From Bacillota bacterium (GTDB taxonomy: Bacteria; Bacillota; Clostridia; DSM-8532): a DNA stretch of 64,000 nucleotides. The stretch lies in assembly GCA_023415205.1 (NCBI GenBank), contig JAEZLR010000010.1, positions 24,453-88,452 on the forward strand, in the 5' to 3' direction. Position numbers and translations under genes: made by a program. The notes below the pieces were generated by a model. The model did not search any database and had not been told where the DNA came from. It was given only the letters and a program-made list of their open reading frames with translations. Of the stretch, positions 25,587-34,375 are shown piece after piece (positions within the stretch are counted from its first letter, which is position 1; each line of letters opens with the position of its first letter).

Positions 25587-26444
25587 TTAAGGGTTAAAAG
25601 ATTGGGAAACCCGATACTGATGGGGGGTAACACCATATTTCTTTTTAAAGCATTGAGCAAAATGGGCTGGGTTGATAAATCCGCATCGAAAAGCAATCTC
25701 ATCCAGAGGACAGTTGTTGTTAAGATATTGTAGGGCATGGTTCAGTCTGACATCCAGAAGGTAGGCATGGGGTGTTTTGCCTGTTTGGGCCTTGAAAATC
25801 CTGATAAAATGGTAGCGGCTTAAGGCCAGTTCTTTGCATATGTCATCCAAGGATATATCTGCATTGTAGTAGCTATGAATATATTCCTTTGCCCGAACAG
25901 CGTAGTTATAGTTTCTGCCAATAGATTTTTCACGTTGTTGACAGATTTGACTTTCCCGGATAAGTTGAATGGTAAATTCAGTAAGCTTGGATTGCACCAT
26001 CAACTCGTAGCCCGGATACTTTTGCTCAAGCTCGGCATATATGCTCTGTGCGTAGGAAAAAAGAATGGGGCTGTAAGGGAAGCTCATCGAATTTTCAATT
26101 CTAGCTTGGGGCGCAATACGTGAAAGAATATCATTGAATCTGTCTTTGGAGAGGGTTATCTGATAATAGTCCTCGGCGGGTGCCTGATGCTTGCATCGAA
26201 TGAGGATATCCGGGGGCATGACAATGGTACTTTTCCGGCTGTAGCAGCAATCCTTCCGATTAATGGTAAGGGGTGGAGGGGCAGTGGGGACGAGGCAGAT
26301 ATGATAATCCTCATTATAGTGTTCGGGGATGATGACAAATTCGCAGGCTCTGATAATCATGAGATCCTGCGTAGAGCGCATGGATGCTTTTTCTATTGCC
26401 TTTGGGGGTAGTTCTTCTTTGATAAACCTATAAAACTTAGGCAT
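25587..26444 (-). CDS. AraC-family regulator with cupin-like N-terminus
   Basis: A 285-residue regulator. The start is taken as ATG 26444, with GGGAGGG 5 bases upstream; GTG at 26450 is also in frame. Residues 1-165 are a cupin-type ligand domain. The C-terminal 100 residues hold two HTH motifs (ISLDDICKELALSRYHFIRIFKAQTGKTP and LDEIAFRCGFINPAHFAQCFKKKYGVTP), the canonical AraC/XylS DNA-binding region. It is divergent from the broken aminotransferase gene and separated from it by 222 bases. Its target may have been that unit or the alanine dehydrogenase operon. Confidence 0.92.
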   Translation of the reverse strand: MPKFYRFIKEELPPKAIEKASMRSTQDLMIIRACEFVIIPEHYNEDYHICLVPTAPPPLTINRKDCCYSRKSTIVMPPDILIRCKHQAPAEDYYQITLSKDRFNDILSRIAPQARIENSMSFPYSPILFSYAQSIYAELEQKYPGYELMVQSKLTEFTIQLIRESQICQQREKSIGRNYNYAVRAKEYIHSYYNADISLDDICKELALSRYHFIRIFKAQTGKTPHAYLLDVRLNHALQYLNNNCPLDEIAFRCGFINPAHFAQCFKKKYGVTPHQYRVSQSFNP

Positions 26445-26666
26445 GAACACCCTCCCTAATGCCTTGATAAGAGCCTATTCTCATTATACTTGGTTTTGTT
26501 TGGGTTCACAATGGCACGCTTTTGACATGATGTTGAACGTCAAGTTAAAAGTCAATATTGTTATATTTCATGTCAACCTACTGGTATCCTTTGGTAGTTG
26601 CTCTGAGTAAAATTAAAGTATAAAGACTCTAGAGCTAAAATAACTTTCAAAGGGGGCAGGTCAAAC

Positions 26667-27414
26667 ATGTATAGAATTGGAGCAAAAGAAATTGATGCTG
26701 TTAGATCACTTTTGGAAAGCAAAAAAATATGGAGGTATGAAGAAGAAAGCGAAACAAAGAAACTCGAAAGAGAACTAGAAGCAAAGCTGGGTAGTAAAAA
26801 TGTATTAGCAGTATCAAATGGAACGGGAGCTCTAACGGCCGCATTGGCAGCCTTGGAAATCGGTCCGGGTGACGAGGTAATCATTCCTGCCTATACATTT
26901 ATTGCAACAGCATACGCGGTACTTGCTGTAGGAGCAGTGCCAATCATTGCAAATGTTGATGCATCACTCACATTGGATCCTAACGATATTGAGAAATACA
27001 AAACAGATGATGAAAGACTGCTTATCCAATGGCTGCAATGTCAGCTTTAGTCCAGTAAACGACATAAAGGGCGACTGTGGAGTAAAACTTGGGTTATTGT
27101 TTGAAAGTGCGAGTAGGGTGGAACAAATCCTACTAAGATCAAAAGAAGTTGGTATTGAGTCCATTCTAGAATGTCCCTTCAACACGGACAAGCATGTCTT
27201 TATGAACTGGAAAGCCATACTGGAAAGAAGAGGTGCCTGCACAGAAATGCTTAATCCATACAGGAATTCATCAGTAACATACGATATGGACAGTTATAAA
27301 TCTTCACTGGAGCTGTTGAAAAGGACACTTTATATACAAATCAACCCTAATGCATCCAGGGATTTCGTCGAAAAAGAGTCTGAAAAGCTTGCAAGGGTAA
27401 TGAGAGCAGTTTGA
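26667..27414 (+). pseudogene. DegT/DnrJ/EryC1/StrS aminotransferase, internally deleted and frameshifted
   Basis: The first frame (26667-27050) encodes the N-terminal 115 residues of a PLP-dependent sugar aminotransferase, including SNGTGALTAALAALEIGPGDEVIIPAYTFIATA. It then runs into about 12 unrelated residues and a stop. The C-terminal quarter resumes in another frame at about 27045 (GDCGVKLGLLFESASRVEQ to LARVMRAV, stop 27414). Intact members are about 370-400 residues, so roughly 150 residues including the PLP-binding lysine are gone and the frame is shifted. No functional enzyme can be made. The alanine dehydrogenase gene begins 13 bases later, so the remnant may still supply its promoter and leader. 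Confidence 0.8.
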
Positions 27415-27427
27415 AAGGAGAATTCAA

Positions 27428-28546
27428 ATGGTTATAGGTGTTCCAAAAGAGATAAAGAATAATGAGAATCGTGTTGCAATTACTCCCTCAGGTGTATTTG
27501 AGCTATCGAGGAAAGGGCATACGGTATTTTTAGAGCAATCAGCAGGTATAGGCAGTGGTATTACTGATAGTGATTTTCAGTCTGCCGGTGCAATAATTCT
27601 CGATGATGTTAAAGAACTATATGCTAAATCGGATATCATCGTTAAAGTTAAGGAGCCTTTAGAAAGCGAATTTCACCTCTACAAAGAGCGTCAGATTTTA
27701 TTTACTTACCTGCATTTGGCTCCCAATCCCTCACTAACCCATTTTTTGCTGGATAGAAAAATTATAGCTGTAGCCTATGAAACGGTCCAAAATAGCGACG
27801 GCTCTTTGCCTCTATTGGCTCCGATGAGTGAGGTAGCCGGAAGAATGTCAGTTCAGGTAGGAGCAAATCTGCTGCAGAAATTCAATGGTGGATCTGGGAT
27901 ATTGCTCGGCGGAGTTCCAGGTGTAAAGAATGCAAAGGTACTGATCATTGGCGGGGGTGTTGCTGGGACAAATGCGGCTAAAATCGCTCTGGGCCTTGGA
28001 GCCAACGTTACTGTAATGGATGTAAATAAAAATAGGCTCACGCATCTTGATGATATTTTTTCCGGAAAAATCACAACCATAATGAGCAACCCCTACGGTA
28101 TTGCCCAGGAAGTAAAAGACGCAGACTTGCTCATTGGTGCAGTACTGATTCCGGGGGCGTCAGCCCCCAAGATTGTTAGTGAGGAAATGGTCAGAAGTAT
28201 GAAAAAGGGTTCAGTCATTGTGGATATTGCAATAGACCAGGGGGGGTCTGTAGCAACAATTGACAGGGTTACTACCCATGACAATCCATGCTACGAAAAG
28301 TATGGGATCATTCATTATTCCGTACCCAATATTCCTGGGGCTGTACCCAGAACATCCACTTACGCATTAACGGGTGTGACGCTCCCGTATTTATTGAAAA
28401 TAGCTGAATTTGGGCCGGAAAATGCATTTGTGAAAGATTCCGTATTGAGGTCAGGCTTGAACTGCTACAATGGTTTTGTAACCTGCCAGTCTGTTGCAGA
28501 GAGCCAAGGACTTGAATGTGTTGATTTTATGAAGCTGATCCCATGA
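27428..28546 (+). CDS. ald: Alanine dehydrogenase
   Basis: A 372-residue NAD-dependent enzyme interconverting L-alanine with pyruvate and ammonia. The start MVIGVPKEIKNNENRVAITP is the family signature. The substrate Arg15 and a Lys near residue 75 (IVKVKEPLESE) are in place. The Rossmann motif is near residues 173-181 (VLIIGGGVAGTNAA), and the end VPNIPGAVPRTSTYALT matches too. Full length and intact. AAAGGAG lies before the ATG. It follows the DegT remnant and is convergent with an AraC-family gene. In a spore former it commonly serves catabolism of alanine. Confidence 0.96.
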   Translation: MVIGVPKEIKNNENRVAITPSGVFELSRKGHTVFLEQSAGIGSGITDSDFQSAGAIILDDVKELYAKSDIIVKVKEPLESEFHLYKERQILFTYLHLAPNPSLTHFLLDRKIIAVAYETVQNSDGSLPLLAPMSEVAGRMSVQVGANLLQKFNGGSGILLGGVPGVKNAKVLIIGGGVAGTNAAKIALGLGANVTVMDVNKNRLTHLDDIFSGKITTIMSNPYGIAQEVKDADLLIGAVLIPGASAPKIVSEEMVRSMKKGSVIVDIAIDQGGSVATIDRVTTHDNPCYEKYGIIHYSVPNIPGAVPRTSTYALTGVTLPYLLKIAEFGPENAFVKDSVLRSGLNCYNGFVTCQSVAESQGLECVDFMKLIP

Positions 28547-28595
28547 AGATATTGAAAGGGGATGAATAGCATGAGGCCTGATGCAATCATTGGAG

Positions 28596-28619
28596 ACTGA
28601 TAGAGAATATCAGTTTTTG
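28596..28619 (+). terminator. Terminator after ald
   Basis: Stem ACTGATA (28596-28602) and TATCAGT (28608-28614), five-base loop, followed by TTTT. It overlaps the last codons of the converging AraC-family gene. Confidence 0.6.
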
Positions 28620-29464
28620 GAATAGCTTTTCCTGACGGCGGACGGAGTTGATCCTTTATAGCGTTTGAACTGTTCAACAAGATAATTGCTGCTGTTGAAC
28701 CCCACTTTCATAGCAATTTCGGTTAATGTAAGATTTGTCCCATAAAGGAGCTCCTCCGCCTTATTGCACCTATAATAGTTAAGATACTCAATGAAGGGTT
28801 TGCCCATGATCTTTTTGAAAAACCTGCAAAAATAGCTTTTTTCGAGATTAAGAATTCTAGAAGCTTCAAGAGTAGTTATCTTGTTTTCGTAATTTCTCTC
28901 AACATAATCGAGCAGTTTTTCTAATTTAGACAGGTGTATCCTGGTCTTATTATACTCGCTGATATCAAATCCACTTTCAGCACTGTGCCTTATTAAGAAA
29001 GCCAGAATTTTATAAATGCTCCCTCTGATATCAATCTCATAACCGGCGGGTTGGTTTATATAGCATGTGAATATCTCCTCCATATGCCTTCTGATAAGAT
29101 CAGCATAGGATGGATTCTGGCTGTTTCCTCTGATGAATTTCCGGCAGTCTTCCTTCGGAAAGATATTTAGAATAGGCATTGATAAATCATTTGTCAAATC
29201 CTTTTCGAATTCCAGGACAAAATACTGTGAACAACCGTATATGGAATGTACATCAAGACTATTGATGATGACCATGTCACCTGGACACACCACAAAATAG
29301 GCGTTGTTAATTTGAACGGTACACTGGCCGTCAAAAAAATACAGAATTTCGAGAAATTCATGCCAATGTGGGGGGATGAATAAGCTATTTTCAAGGCTGG
29401 TTATTGACATTTTCGCAGGAAGGGATTTATTACCCCGATGTTCATTCTGAAAAAATGCTTCCAT
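28610..29464 (-). CDS. AraC-family regulator
   Basis: A 284-residue regulator. ATG 29464 is chosen, with GGAGA about 9 bases upstream; a TTG in frame at 29488 lacks a site. The N-terminal cupin (SLFIPPHWHEFLEILYFFDG, about residues 26-45) contains the His-rich start typical of sugar-sensing AraC proteins. The C-terminal HTH pair is ITTLEASRILNLEKSYFCRFFKKIMGKPF and LTEIAMKVGFNSSNYLVEQFKRYKGSTP. It converges with ald. No operator could be assigned. Confidence 0.92.
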   Translation of the reverse strand: MEAFFQNEHRGNKSLPAKMSITSLENSLFIPPHWHEFLEILYFFDGQCTVQINNAYFVVCPGDMVIINSLDVHSIYGCSQYFVLEFEKDLTNDLSMPILNIFPKEDCRKFIRGNSQNPSYADLIRRHMEEIFTCYINQPAGYEIDIRGSIYKILAFLIRHSAESGFDISEYNKTRIHLSKLEKLLDYVERNYENKITTLEASRILNLEKSYFCRFFKKIMGKPFIEYLNYYRCNKAEELLYGTNLTLTEIAMKVGFNSSNYLVEQFKRYKGSTPSAVRKSYSKN

Positions 29465-29584
29465 AACGATTCTTCTCCAATAGGTCAAGGTTTAAAAGCT
29501 CATATGGCGCGTAAGCTCATTATACCATAGTCTTTGGAGCCATCAAGGAAGATCATCGAAAGATAACCGTTATTAGAATCCCGC

Positions 29585-30349
29585 TTAATTGCCGTATTGC
29601 TCAAACACATAAGGCAGAATTACCCACGTGACATCATCGGCAGCGATGGTGTTTGTGTGGATTTCAGGTTTAAGTCCTTGAGAGAAATAATGCGCTTTAT
29701 CGCAAGGATATCTATGACAATGCTGGCATCTATCAACGGCATGCTCCGCTGCGCATTTCAATGAATCGCAGCCAAAGCTGTTATCTAATCCCCCTGTATG
29801 ACAACCATCACAAAGCTTCATATCATCGCCCCAATAGCCCCCATCGCCTACACCCCCGGCGTATACACGGATCAGTCGCTTTTTCAACTCGGCCCGGAAC
29901 TCCTCACTGATTGTTCCACCATTATAATGGACACACAAATCGCAACGGTGCCCGCAACTGGAATAGACAGCCTGCTCTTTCGGGAACGGCTTTCGGTCAG
30001 GCTTTTTCTTAATTGAAATAAGCTGCTTGACATTTTCAAGGGTAGGTAAGTCGGTAACAGATATAAGCAACCACTTGCCGTCAGGATGCGTCTTACTGTT
30101 ATTGTAAGCTTCCTGTATCTTCTGCGGGAATTCATTACGTTGTGCCTCAAATAATTCACATTCTGCTTTTCCAAAGATAACGAGAAAATCATACCGGTCT
30201 TCACGTATGTAGATGGTCAGAAGGGTTTTATCGTCTTTGCAGAATTTTAATTCATCCTTACCATTGCCCGCTTCATCCAGAACGTATTTTCCCCGCATAA
30301 AGCGCATGGTTTCCTCGCTGACCTTTTGCAGTTCTACCTTATCGTTCAT
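29585..30349 (-). CDS. DUF3788-DUF3795 fusion protein
   Basis: A 254-residue protein. The start is ATG 30349 with AAGGAGC 6 bases upstream. Residues 1-135 match the DUF3788 type (DDKTLLTIYIREDRYDFLVIFG, then HPDGKWLLISVTD). From about residue 155 it is DUF3795-like, a Cys-rich segment (CGHRCDLCVHYNGG, CDGCHTGG, FGCDSLKCAAEH, CQHCHRYPC) able to bind one or two metal ions. Both domains occur separately in Firmicutes and have no assigned function. It is the last gene of a MerR/Fpg-like/DUF3788 unit, which may hint at stress or DNA-damage response. Confidence 0.75.
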   Translation of the reverse strand: MNDKVELQKVSEETMRFMRGKYVLDEAGNGKDELKFCKDDKTLLTIYIREDRYDFLVIFGKAECELFEAQRNEFPQKIQEAYNNSKTHPDGKWLLISVTDLPTLENVKQLISIKKKPDRKPFPKEQAVYSSCGHRCDLCVHYNGGTISEEFRAELKKRLIRVYAGGVGDGGYWGDDMKLCDGCHTGGLDNSFGCDSLKCAAEHAVDRCQHCHRYPCDKAHYFSQGLKPEIHTNTIAADDVTWVILPYVFEQYGN

Positions 30350-30417
30350 AAATGCTCCTTCTATCAGTCCATTAAGACATTCCGCCCGATTTAATAAAGT
30401 GTTGATGTATTTTCGTA

Positions 30418-31236
30418 TTATACCTTTTGGCAGGCAGGGCAAATAAAGCTGGAGGTACTTCCTGTTTTTATTGAAATGATTGTCTCTCCGCAGACTGGGC
30501 AGGGCTGGTTTTCTTTATAACCCACAAGGAAATACTCCATTGTGAAGCCGCCCTTTTGCCCAAAGAAATCACTTTCGTAAGAAAAGGTGCCTTTTTCCCG
30601 CGAGAGGTTCAAAATCCCGTTTATGCTGTCATAAAGGAGTCTTATTTCATCCCCATCCATGTCGGATATTTTCTTTTGGGGATGCAGGCGGGCTTTGAAT
30701 AAAATGTCGTGCATATACATGTTCCCGATGCCGCCGACATTCTTTTGATTCATTAAAAAAGCCTTGACCTGTGTCTTTTTTCCTTTGAGGAGGGACGAAA
30801 AATAGTCAAGGGTAAAGCTTTTGTCAAACGGGTCAATGGCGATATCTTTTGTGTTCGGCTCTGATGCAAGCTCGCCATCCGAAACAAGTAAGAACTTACC
30901 GAACCACCAAAAGCGGGCAGTATAACCGGTCCCGTCACGAAAGAGGACCTTTATTTGATATTTGTCCGCTTCGTTTTTCTCATGATCAAAGAATAGAATA
31001 TCCGCACCCATACCTAGAGATAAAAGAATATTTTCACCGTTAGAGAGCGTAGTAATAATCCATTTCCCCTTATTTCGGATATCGACAATACTTGCTCCCT
31101 CTATTCGTTTTTGGAACTCCTCCGACGATATGTTGGCGCATTTCTCTTGGAGCAAAGTAAGCGTTTGCAAGGTCTTCCCACGCAGGGTTTCTCTCATTTG
31201 TCTCGTCAGTTTAGCGATTTCAGGCAATTCAGCCAT
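30418..31236 (-). CDS. Fpg/Nei-family DNA glycosylase homologue, non-canonical
   Basis: A 272-residue protein of the formamidopyrimidine-DNA glycosylase fold. The N-terminus reads MAELPEIAKL: the Pro2 that is the nucleophile in Fpg is Ala, while Glu3 is kept. The H2TH region (KAFLMNQKNVGGIGNMYMHDILFKARLHP) is well conserved. The C-terminal zinc finger CPVCGETI through CPACQ is present, but the Arg that binds the lesion phosphate (usually GRxTxxCP) is Ser-rich here. Such a protein may bind DNA without base excision, or use another residue. Its start overlaps the stop of the MerR-family gene, so they are coupled. Confidence 0.85.
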   Translation of the reverse strand: MAELPEIAKLTRQMRETLRGKTLQTLTLLQEKCANISSEEFQKRIEGASIVDIRNKGKWIITTLSNGENILLSLGMGADILFFDHEKNEADKYQIKVLFRDGTGYTARFWWFGKFLLVSDGELASEPNTKDIAIDPFDKSFTLDYFSSLLKGKKTQVKAFLMNQKNVGGIGNMYMHDILFKARLHPQKKISDMDGDEIRLLYDSINGILNLSREKGTFSYESDFFGQKGGFTMEYFLVGYKENQPCPVCGETIISIKTGSTSSFICPACQKV

Positions 31237-32185
31237 TATCCGATTTCCCCTTCCCGTATTTTGTTTTTATTGGAATAAATATATCCTGTTGGTATCTGTT
31301 GAGCCGATGAGCTATATCCCAGGGCAGAATTTCCTCGATCATTTCGTAGCGTTGATATTTTCCTTCTTCGGCAGTGTCAAGCCCATAATTGTCGCTCTTT
31401 TTTACCCAGTCCTTCAATAGAATAAACGTGTCGTCCATATCTTCCATGAAGGAACTGGCTATGGCGAATAGCCCACCTGTAAATTTTTCATCTACATATT
31501 CTGTTGTGTTTTCATAATCGTTTGGTATTTTGAAAAGCATGATCCATTCACCGCTTGGTTCTTTGCGGTAAAAACAGTTACGTAAGCCGGGACTCGGTGT
31601 CAATCCAAATTTAACAAACAGGGTTTCCATTTTATCATCTAAACTTTCTGCCTGTCCTGATTTTAATCGCGAGGTGAGAAAACGCATGGAGGGTAATCGT
31701 ATAATCCGCACATCGTGCAGCCTTAATGCTTCTCGGCTGATTTCTGAGAGCTTTTCAAATGTGACCTTTTCATTTTTTTTAACGGTGGCAAGCCTTTTTT
31801 CGGTTTCTTCATAAAGCAAAGTAATGGCCGATATTTTCTTTATACCGCTCATAAGCATTTTATGAAGAAAATCATCAACAAGATGTCTTAGCTCAGATAA
31901 GGCTGAAATTTCAGTGTCAAGTGAGTCGAGCTTATCCACAAAGGCTTGAATCAATGCCGCCATGTTCTCACTTCTGAATATCACGACCAAATCCTTAACC
32001 GGGATTTGTAGCTTACGTAGAATAATAATCTGCTTCAACCGTTCAAGGGCGGTAGAATCATAATAGCGTTGTGCTTTATTATCAGGATGGCTGCTCCATA
32101 GTAGCCCCATTTCCTCATAATATCTTAGAGTCCTACTGGATATACCGAAGCTTTCAACCACTTCGTTTATTCTGATGAGTTCCAA
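31229..32185 (-). CDS. MerR-family regulator with C-terminal effector-binding domain
   Basis: About 318 residues. TTG 32185 is preferred as start, because AAGGCGGTGAT (one mismatch to the ideal site) lies four bases upstream; GTG 32194 overlaps that site. The MerR HTH (RINEVVESFGISSRTLRYYEEMGLL) comes first, then a coiled-coil region (about residues 75-120), then a GyrI-like small-molecule domain (from about residue 150). MerR proteins with this domain sense cationic drugs or other organic ligands. It heads the unit containing the Fpg-like and DUF3788 genes and overlaps the former. Confidence 0.9.
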   Translation of the reverse strand: MELIRINEVVESFGISSRTLRYYEEMGLLWSSHPDNKAQRYYDSTALERLKQIIILRKLQIPVKDLVVIFRSENMAALIQAFVDKLDSLDTEISALSELRHLVDDFLHKMLMSGIKKISAITLLYEETEKRLATVKKNEKVTFEKLSEISREALRLHDVRIIRLPSMRFLTSRLKSGQAESLDDKMETLFVKFGLTPSPGLRNCFYRKEPSGEWIMLFKIPNDYENTTEYVDEKFTGGLFAIASSFMEDMDDTFILLKDWVKKSDNYGLDTAEEGKYQRYEMIEEILPWDIAHRLNRYQQDIFIPIKTKYGKGKSDNG

Positions 32186-32257
32186 AGATATCACCGCCTT
32201 ACAACCATTGTATAAGTTGACGCAAGGTCAATGTCAATAGTATATGTCTGAATATAG

Positions 32258-32479
32258 GGTGAACGTCATATTTTCTTTTTACGTGGATTTAAGAATAAGA
32301 GCCCTTACTCCTGCATTAATGATACTCAGGGAGATATACTAATTGTAGATGGTAAGGCTCTGGCTAATAACAAAGTTAAATTCGTAAATGATAATGTTAG
32401 AGAAGATGACATGGTTAAAGTATTAAAAGAAAAAGTAGAACAGATAAAAGATAAAGTATCGGATAAAACTAATAAATAG
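32258..32479 (+). pseudogene. Gene remnant, C-terminal fragment of an unrecognised protein
   Basis: An open frame of 73 codons with no start codon at its head, preceded by an in-frame TAG. It reads SPYSCINDTQGDILIVDG, then ALANNKVKFVNDNVRED and a Lys/Glu-rich helix ending DKTNK and a stop. The A+T-rich composition differs from flanking genes. It looks like the tail of a gene whose front was lost. I do not recognise the family, and chance is not excluded. Confidence 0.3.
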
Positions 32480-32589
32480 TAATATGACAATATTACCACT
32501 AATAGTTTAAGATGCTTTTGACAGATAGGGGGATTACTTATTTCTTATTCTCCACTCAATTCAGAATTTCTTCCACAGGTATAAAAAAA

Positions 32590-32907
32590 TCACTTAATAA
32601 TTCTACCAGAATCTCTGCCTTTATAAAGGATCCTTCGTACTTCCATTACATTTTCAATAACAACATAGTACACTACAAAGTTCTGAACATAAATCCGATA
32701 ATATGGATTTTTTCTTTTCTTACTTGATTGATATGGCTCAAATGCTAGTGGGTAATTAAGTCTTTCCAATATCGCAATCTCAATTTTCTCAGTCAAATTC
32801 TTTGCACTAGCTTGGTTTTGAAGTGTGAACGTAATATAATCAACAATCTCATTTAAGTCTTCTTCAAATTTTGGAATATATCTTAAGATAAACTTACTTT
32901 CCGTCAT
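32590..32907 (-). CDS. RelE/ParE-family toxin
   Basis: A 105-residue basic protein of the RelE/ParE fold (YIPKFEEDLNEIVDYITFTLQN at the N-terminus, KRKNPYYRIYVQNFVVYYVV and RRILYKGRDS at the C-terminus). Members either cleave ribosome-bound mRNA or poison gyrase; which applies is not decidable here. The gene overlaps the 3' end of the antitoxin gene by 14 bases, the usual antitoxin-first arrangement. The ATG at 32907 is within the antitoxin frame. Confidence 0.88.
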   Translation of the reverse strand: MTESKFILRYIPKFEEDLNEIVDYITFTLQNQASAKNLTEKIEIAILERLNYPLAFEPYQSSKKRKNPYYRIYVQNFVVYYVVIENVMEVRRILYKGRDSGRIIK

Positions 32908-33160
32908 TGATTCTAGCCCTCACTCGTGAAAAGACTTCCTCATGTGTATACCTGACATCGGTTGCTTCAGCCTCCCTATCAGCTTCATCAAGTTTAAGCT
33001 CTACCTCATCAGTCAATTCAGCATACTTTTCTAGGCTTAGTACAACCATCGACCCATACCCGTTTTTTGTAAGGAACACTGGGTTATTCTCTTTAACAAC
33101 GATTTCTTCAATCTCAGGAAATTTATTTCTTAAATCAGAAACAGGTCTTATTTGAATCAT
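32894..33160 (-). CDS. Phd/YefM-family antitoxin
   Basis: An 88-residue antitoxin. The N-terminal DNA-binding part is IRPVSDLRNKFPEIEEIVVKENNPVFLTKNGYGSMVVLSLEKYAEL, typical of Phd/YefM. The acidic C-terminal helix (residues 50-80, EVELKLDEADREAEATD) would wrap and neutralise the toxin. It probably represses its own promoter. GGAGTGAT precedes the ATG at 33160. A cassette of this kind is often found in accessory DNA. Confidence 0.88.
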   Translation of the reverse strand: MIQIRPVSDLRNKFPEIEEIVVKENNPVFLTKNGYGSMVVLSLEKYAELTDEVELKLDEADREAEATDVRYTHEEVFSRVRARINDGK

Positions 33161-33265
33161 GGTTTATCACTCCTGTCATTATATTATCATAATTATATCT
33201 CAATTTTATCCCTATTTCAATTCCATATACAATAAACTCAAATTAAAAAAGGTTGGGTACAATGC

Positions 33266-33298
33266 AACAAAAAAAGGACACCCGTCAGAGTATCCTTT
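33266..33298 (-). terminator. Terminator after reverse rubrerythrin
   Basis: On the minus strand AAAGGATAC and GTGTCCTTT form a 9-bp stem with one mismatch, followed by seven Ts. It lies about 50 bases after the rubrerythrin stop. Confidence 0.75.
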
Positions 33299-33344
33299 AA
33301 TTGTCTATATAGTGCCTAAAGTCTTATAATTGCTTGATTTTATC

Positions 33345-33893
33345 TTACTTAAAATATCTATCCAAAAGTCCCTTGAATGCAGCACCGTGTCTGGCTTCAT
33401 CCTTACACATCTCATGAACGGTATCATGGATGGCGTCGTAATTGAGCTCTTTTGCTCTTTTGGCAAGATCCAGCTTACCCTGGCATGCGCCATGCTCAGC
33501 GTCCACTCTGGCCTTTAGGTTGGCTTCGGTGCTGGGCATAACCACTTCACCCAAAAGCTCGGCAAACTTCGCAGCGTGCTCAGCCTCTTCAAAGGCAATA
33601 CGCTTGTAAGCCTCGGCCACTTCAGGATAGCCTTCACGATCGGCTTGCCTGCTCATGGCAAGGTACATTCCCACTTCGGTGCATTCACCCATAAAGTTCA
33701 TTTTTAAGCCTTCTACAACCTCGGCATCCAATCCTTTAGCCACGCCGATCTTATGCTCATCGGCCCAGGCCATAGGAGCATCCTGTGCGGCCTCGTTGAA
33801 CTTTTCCCTGGGGGCCTTACATTGAGGACATCTCTCCGGTGCCTCATCCCCGTAATGTACGTAACCGCATACTGAGCAAACAAATTTTTTCAT
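33345..33893 (-). CDS. Reverse rubrerythrin
   Basis: A 182-residue non-haem iron peroxidase with domains in reverse order. A rubredoxin-like zinc/iron ribbon is N-terminal (residues 6-26, FVCSVCGYVHYGDEAPERCPQCKAP). The ferritin-like diiron domain follows from about residue 50, with Glu/His ligand pairs in GECTEVGMYLAMSRQA, FEEAEHAAKFAELLGE, HGACQGKLD and CKDEARHG. This arrangement is known from Clostridium, where it reduces hydrogen peroxide and oxygen with electrons from rubredoxin and is derepressed when PerR is lost. The Fur-family gene immediately upstream is the likely regulator. GGAGGT precedes the ATG. Confidence 0.95.
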   Translation of the reverse strand: MKKFVCSVCGYVHYGDEAPERCPQCKAPREKFNEAAQDAPMAWADEHKIGVAKGLDAEVVEGLKMNFMGECTEVGMYLAMSRQADREGYPEVAEAYKRIAFEEAEHAAKFAELLGEVVMPSTEANLKARVDAEHGACQGKLDLAKRAKELNYDAIHDTVHEMCKDEARHGAAFKGLLDRYFK

Positions 33894-33939
33894 GTGTCAT
33901 ACCTCCATATATTCATCCTTATTTTTAAATGCAAAGCAT

Positions 33940-34335
33940 TTACTTGCACTGTTCGCAAAGGCCCTTAACATAGTATTGGATTTCCCGCACCTTTAGTAAA
34001 CCGGGAGGCCTGGGGGTGGGAAGAGGGCCGTCCAAGCACATATCCATAATCCGTCCGCAGTCGTCACACTTAAAATGGGCATGAACCGATACGTCCGTGT
34101 CATAGTGTTTTTCTTTTTCGTCAATGCCGATAAGCTGAACAACCCCGTTGCTGAGGAACAGCTCCATGGTGTTATACACCGTTGTTTTTGACAGGGTGGG
34201 GATTTCTTTGACCAGATGACCATATATCATATCCACCGTAGGGTGGTTTTTTTTGGCCATCATATAGTCCATTATTTTCATTCGAGGATATGAGGGCTTG
34301 ATGTTGTGTTCCTTTAGATAATTGGCTATATCCAT
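33940..34335 (-). CDS. Fur-family regulator, PerR-like
   Basis: A 131-residue regulator. The start is ATG 34335, with GGAGGG 6 bases upstream. The winged helix covers residues 1-80 (MDIANYLKEHNIKPSYPRMKIMDYMMAKKNHPTVDMIYGHL). The dimer domain carries a metal site (HYDTDVSVHAHFKCDDCGRIMDM) with CxxC, and the last residues CEQC complete the structural zinc. The Asp that PerR uses for oxidation sensing is plausible in HYDTD. Adjacent to reverse rubrerythrin, it is the obvious candidate for peroxide-responsive repression. A Zur or Fur role cannot be excluded by sequence alone. Confidence 0.9.
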   Translation of the reverse strand: MDIANYLKEHNIKPSYPRMKIMDYMMAKKNHPTVDMIYGHLVKEIPTLSKTTVYNTMELFLSNGVVQLIGIDEKEKHYDTDVSVHAHFKCDDCGRIMDMCLDGPLPTPRPPGLLKVREIQYYVKGLCEQCK

Positions 34336-34375
34336 AAAAGCCCTCCTTTTCATAATAAGTGTAATTGAATCAAAA

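Noticed and set aside
26947..27414. Independent intact gene of 155 codons
   Set aside because: Its first half is out of frame with the aminotransferase N-terminus and only its second half has family sequence; it is the tail of the broken gene.
32195..32589. Prophage or insertion-sequence boundary
   Set aside because: No terminal repeats, integrase or transposase were found; only an A+T-rich remnant.
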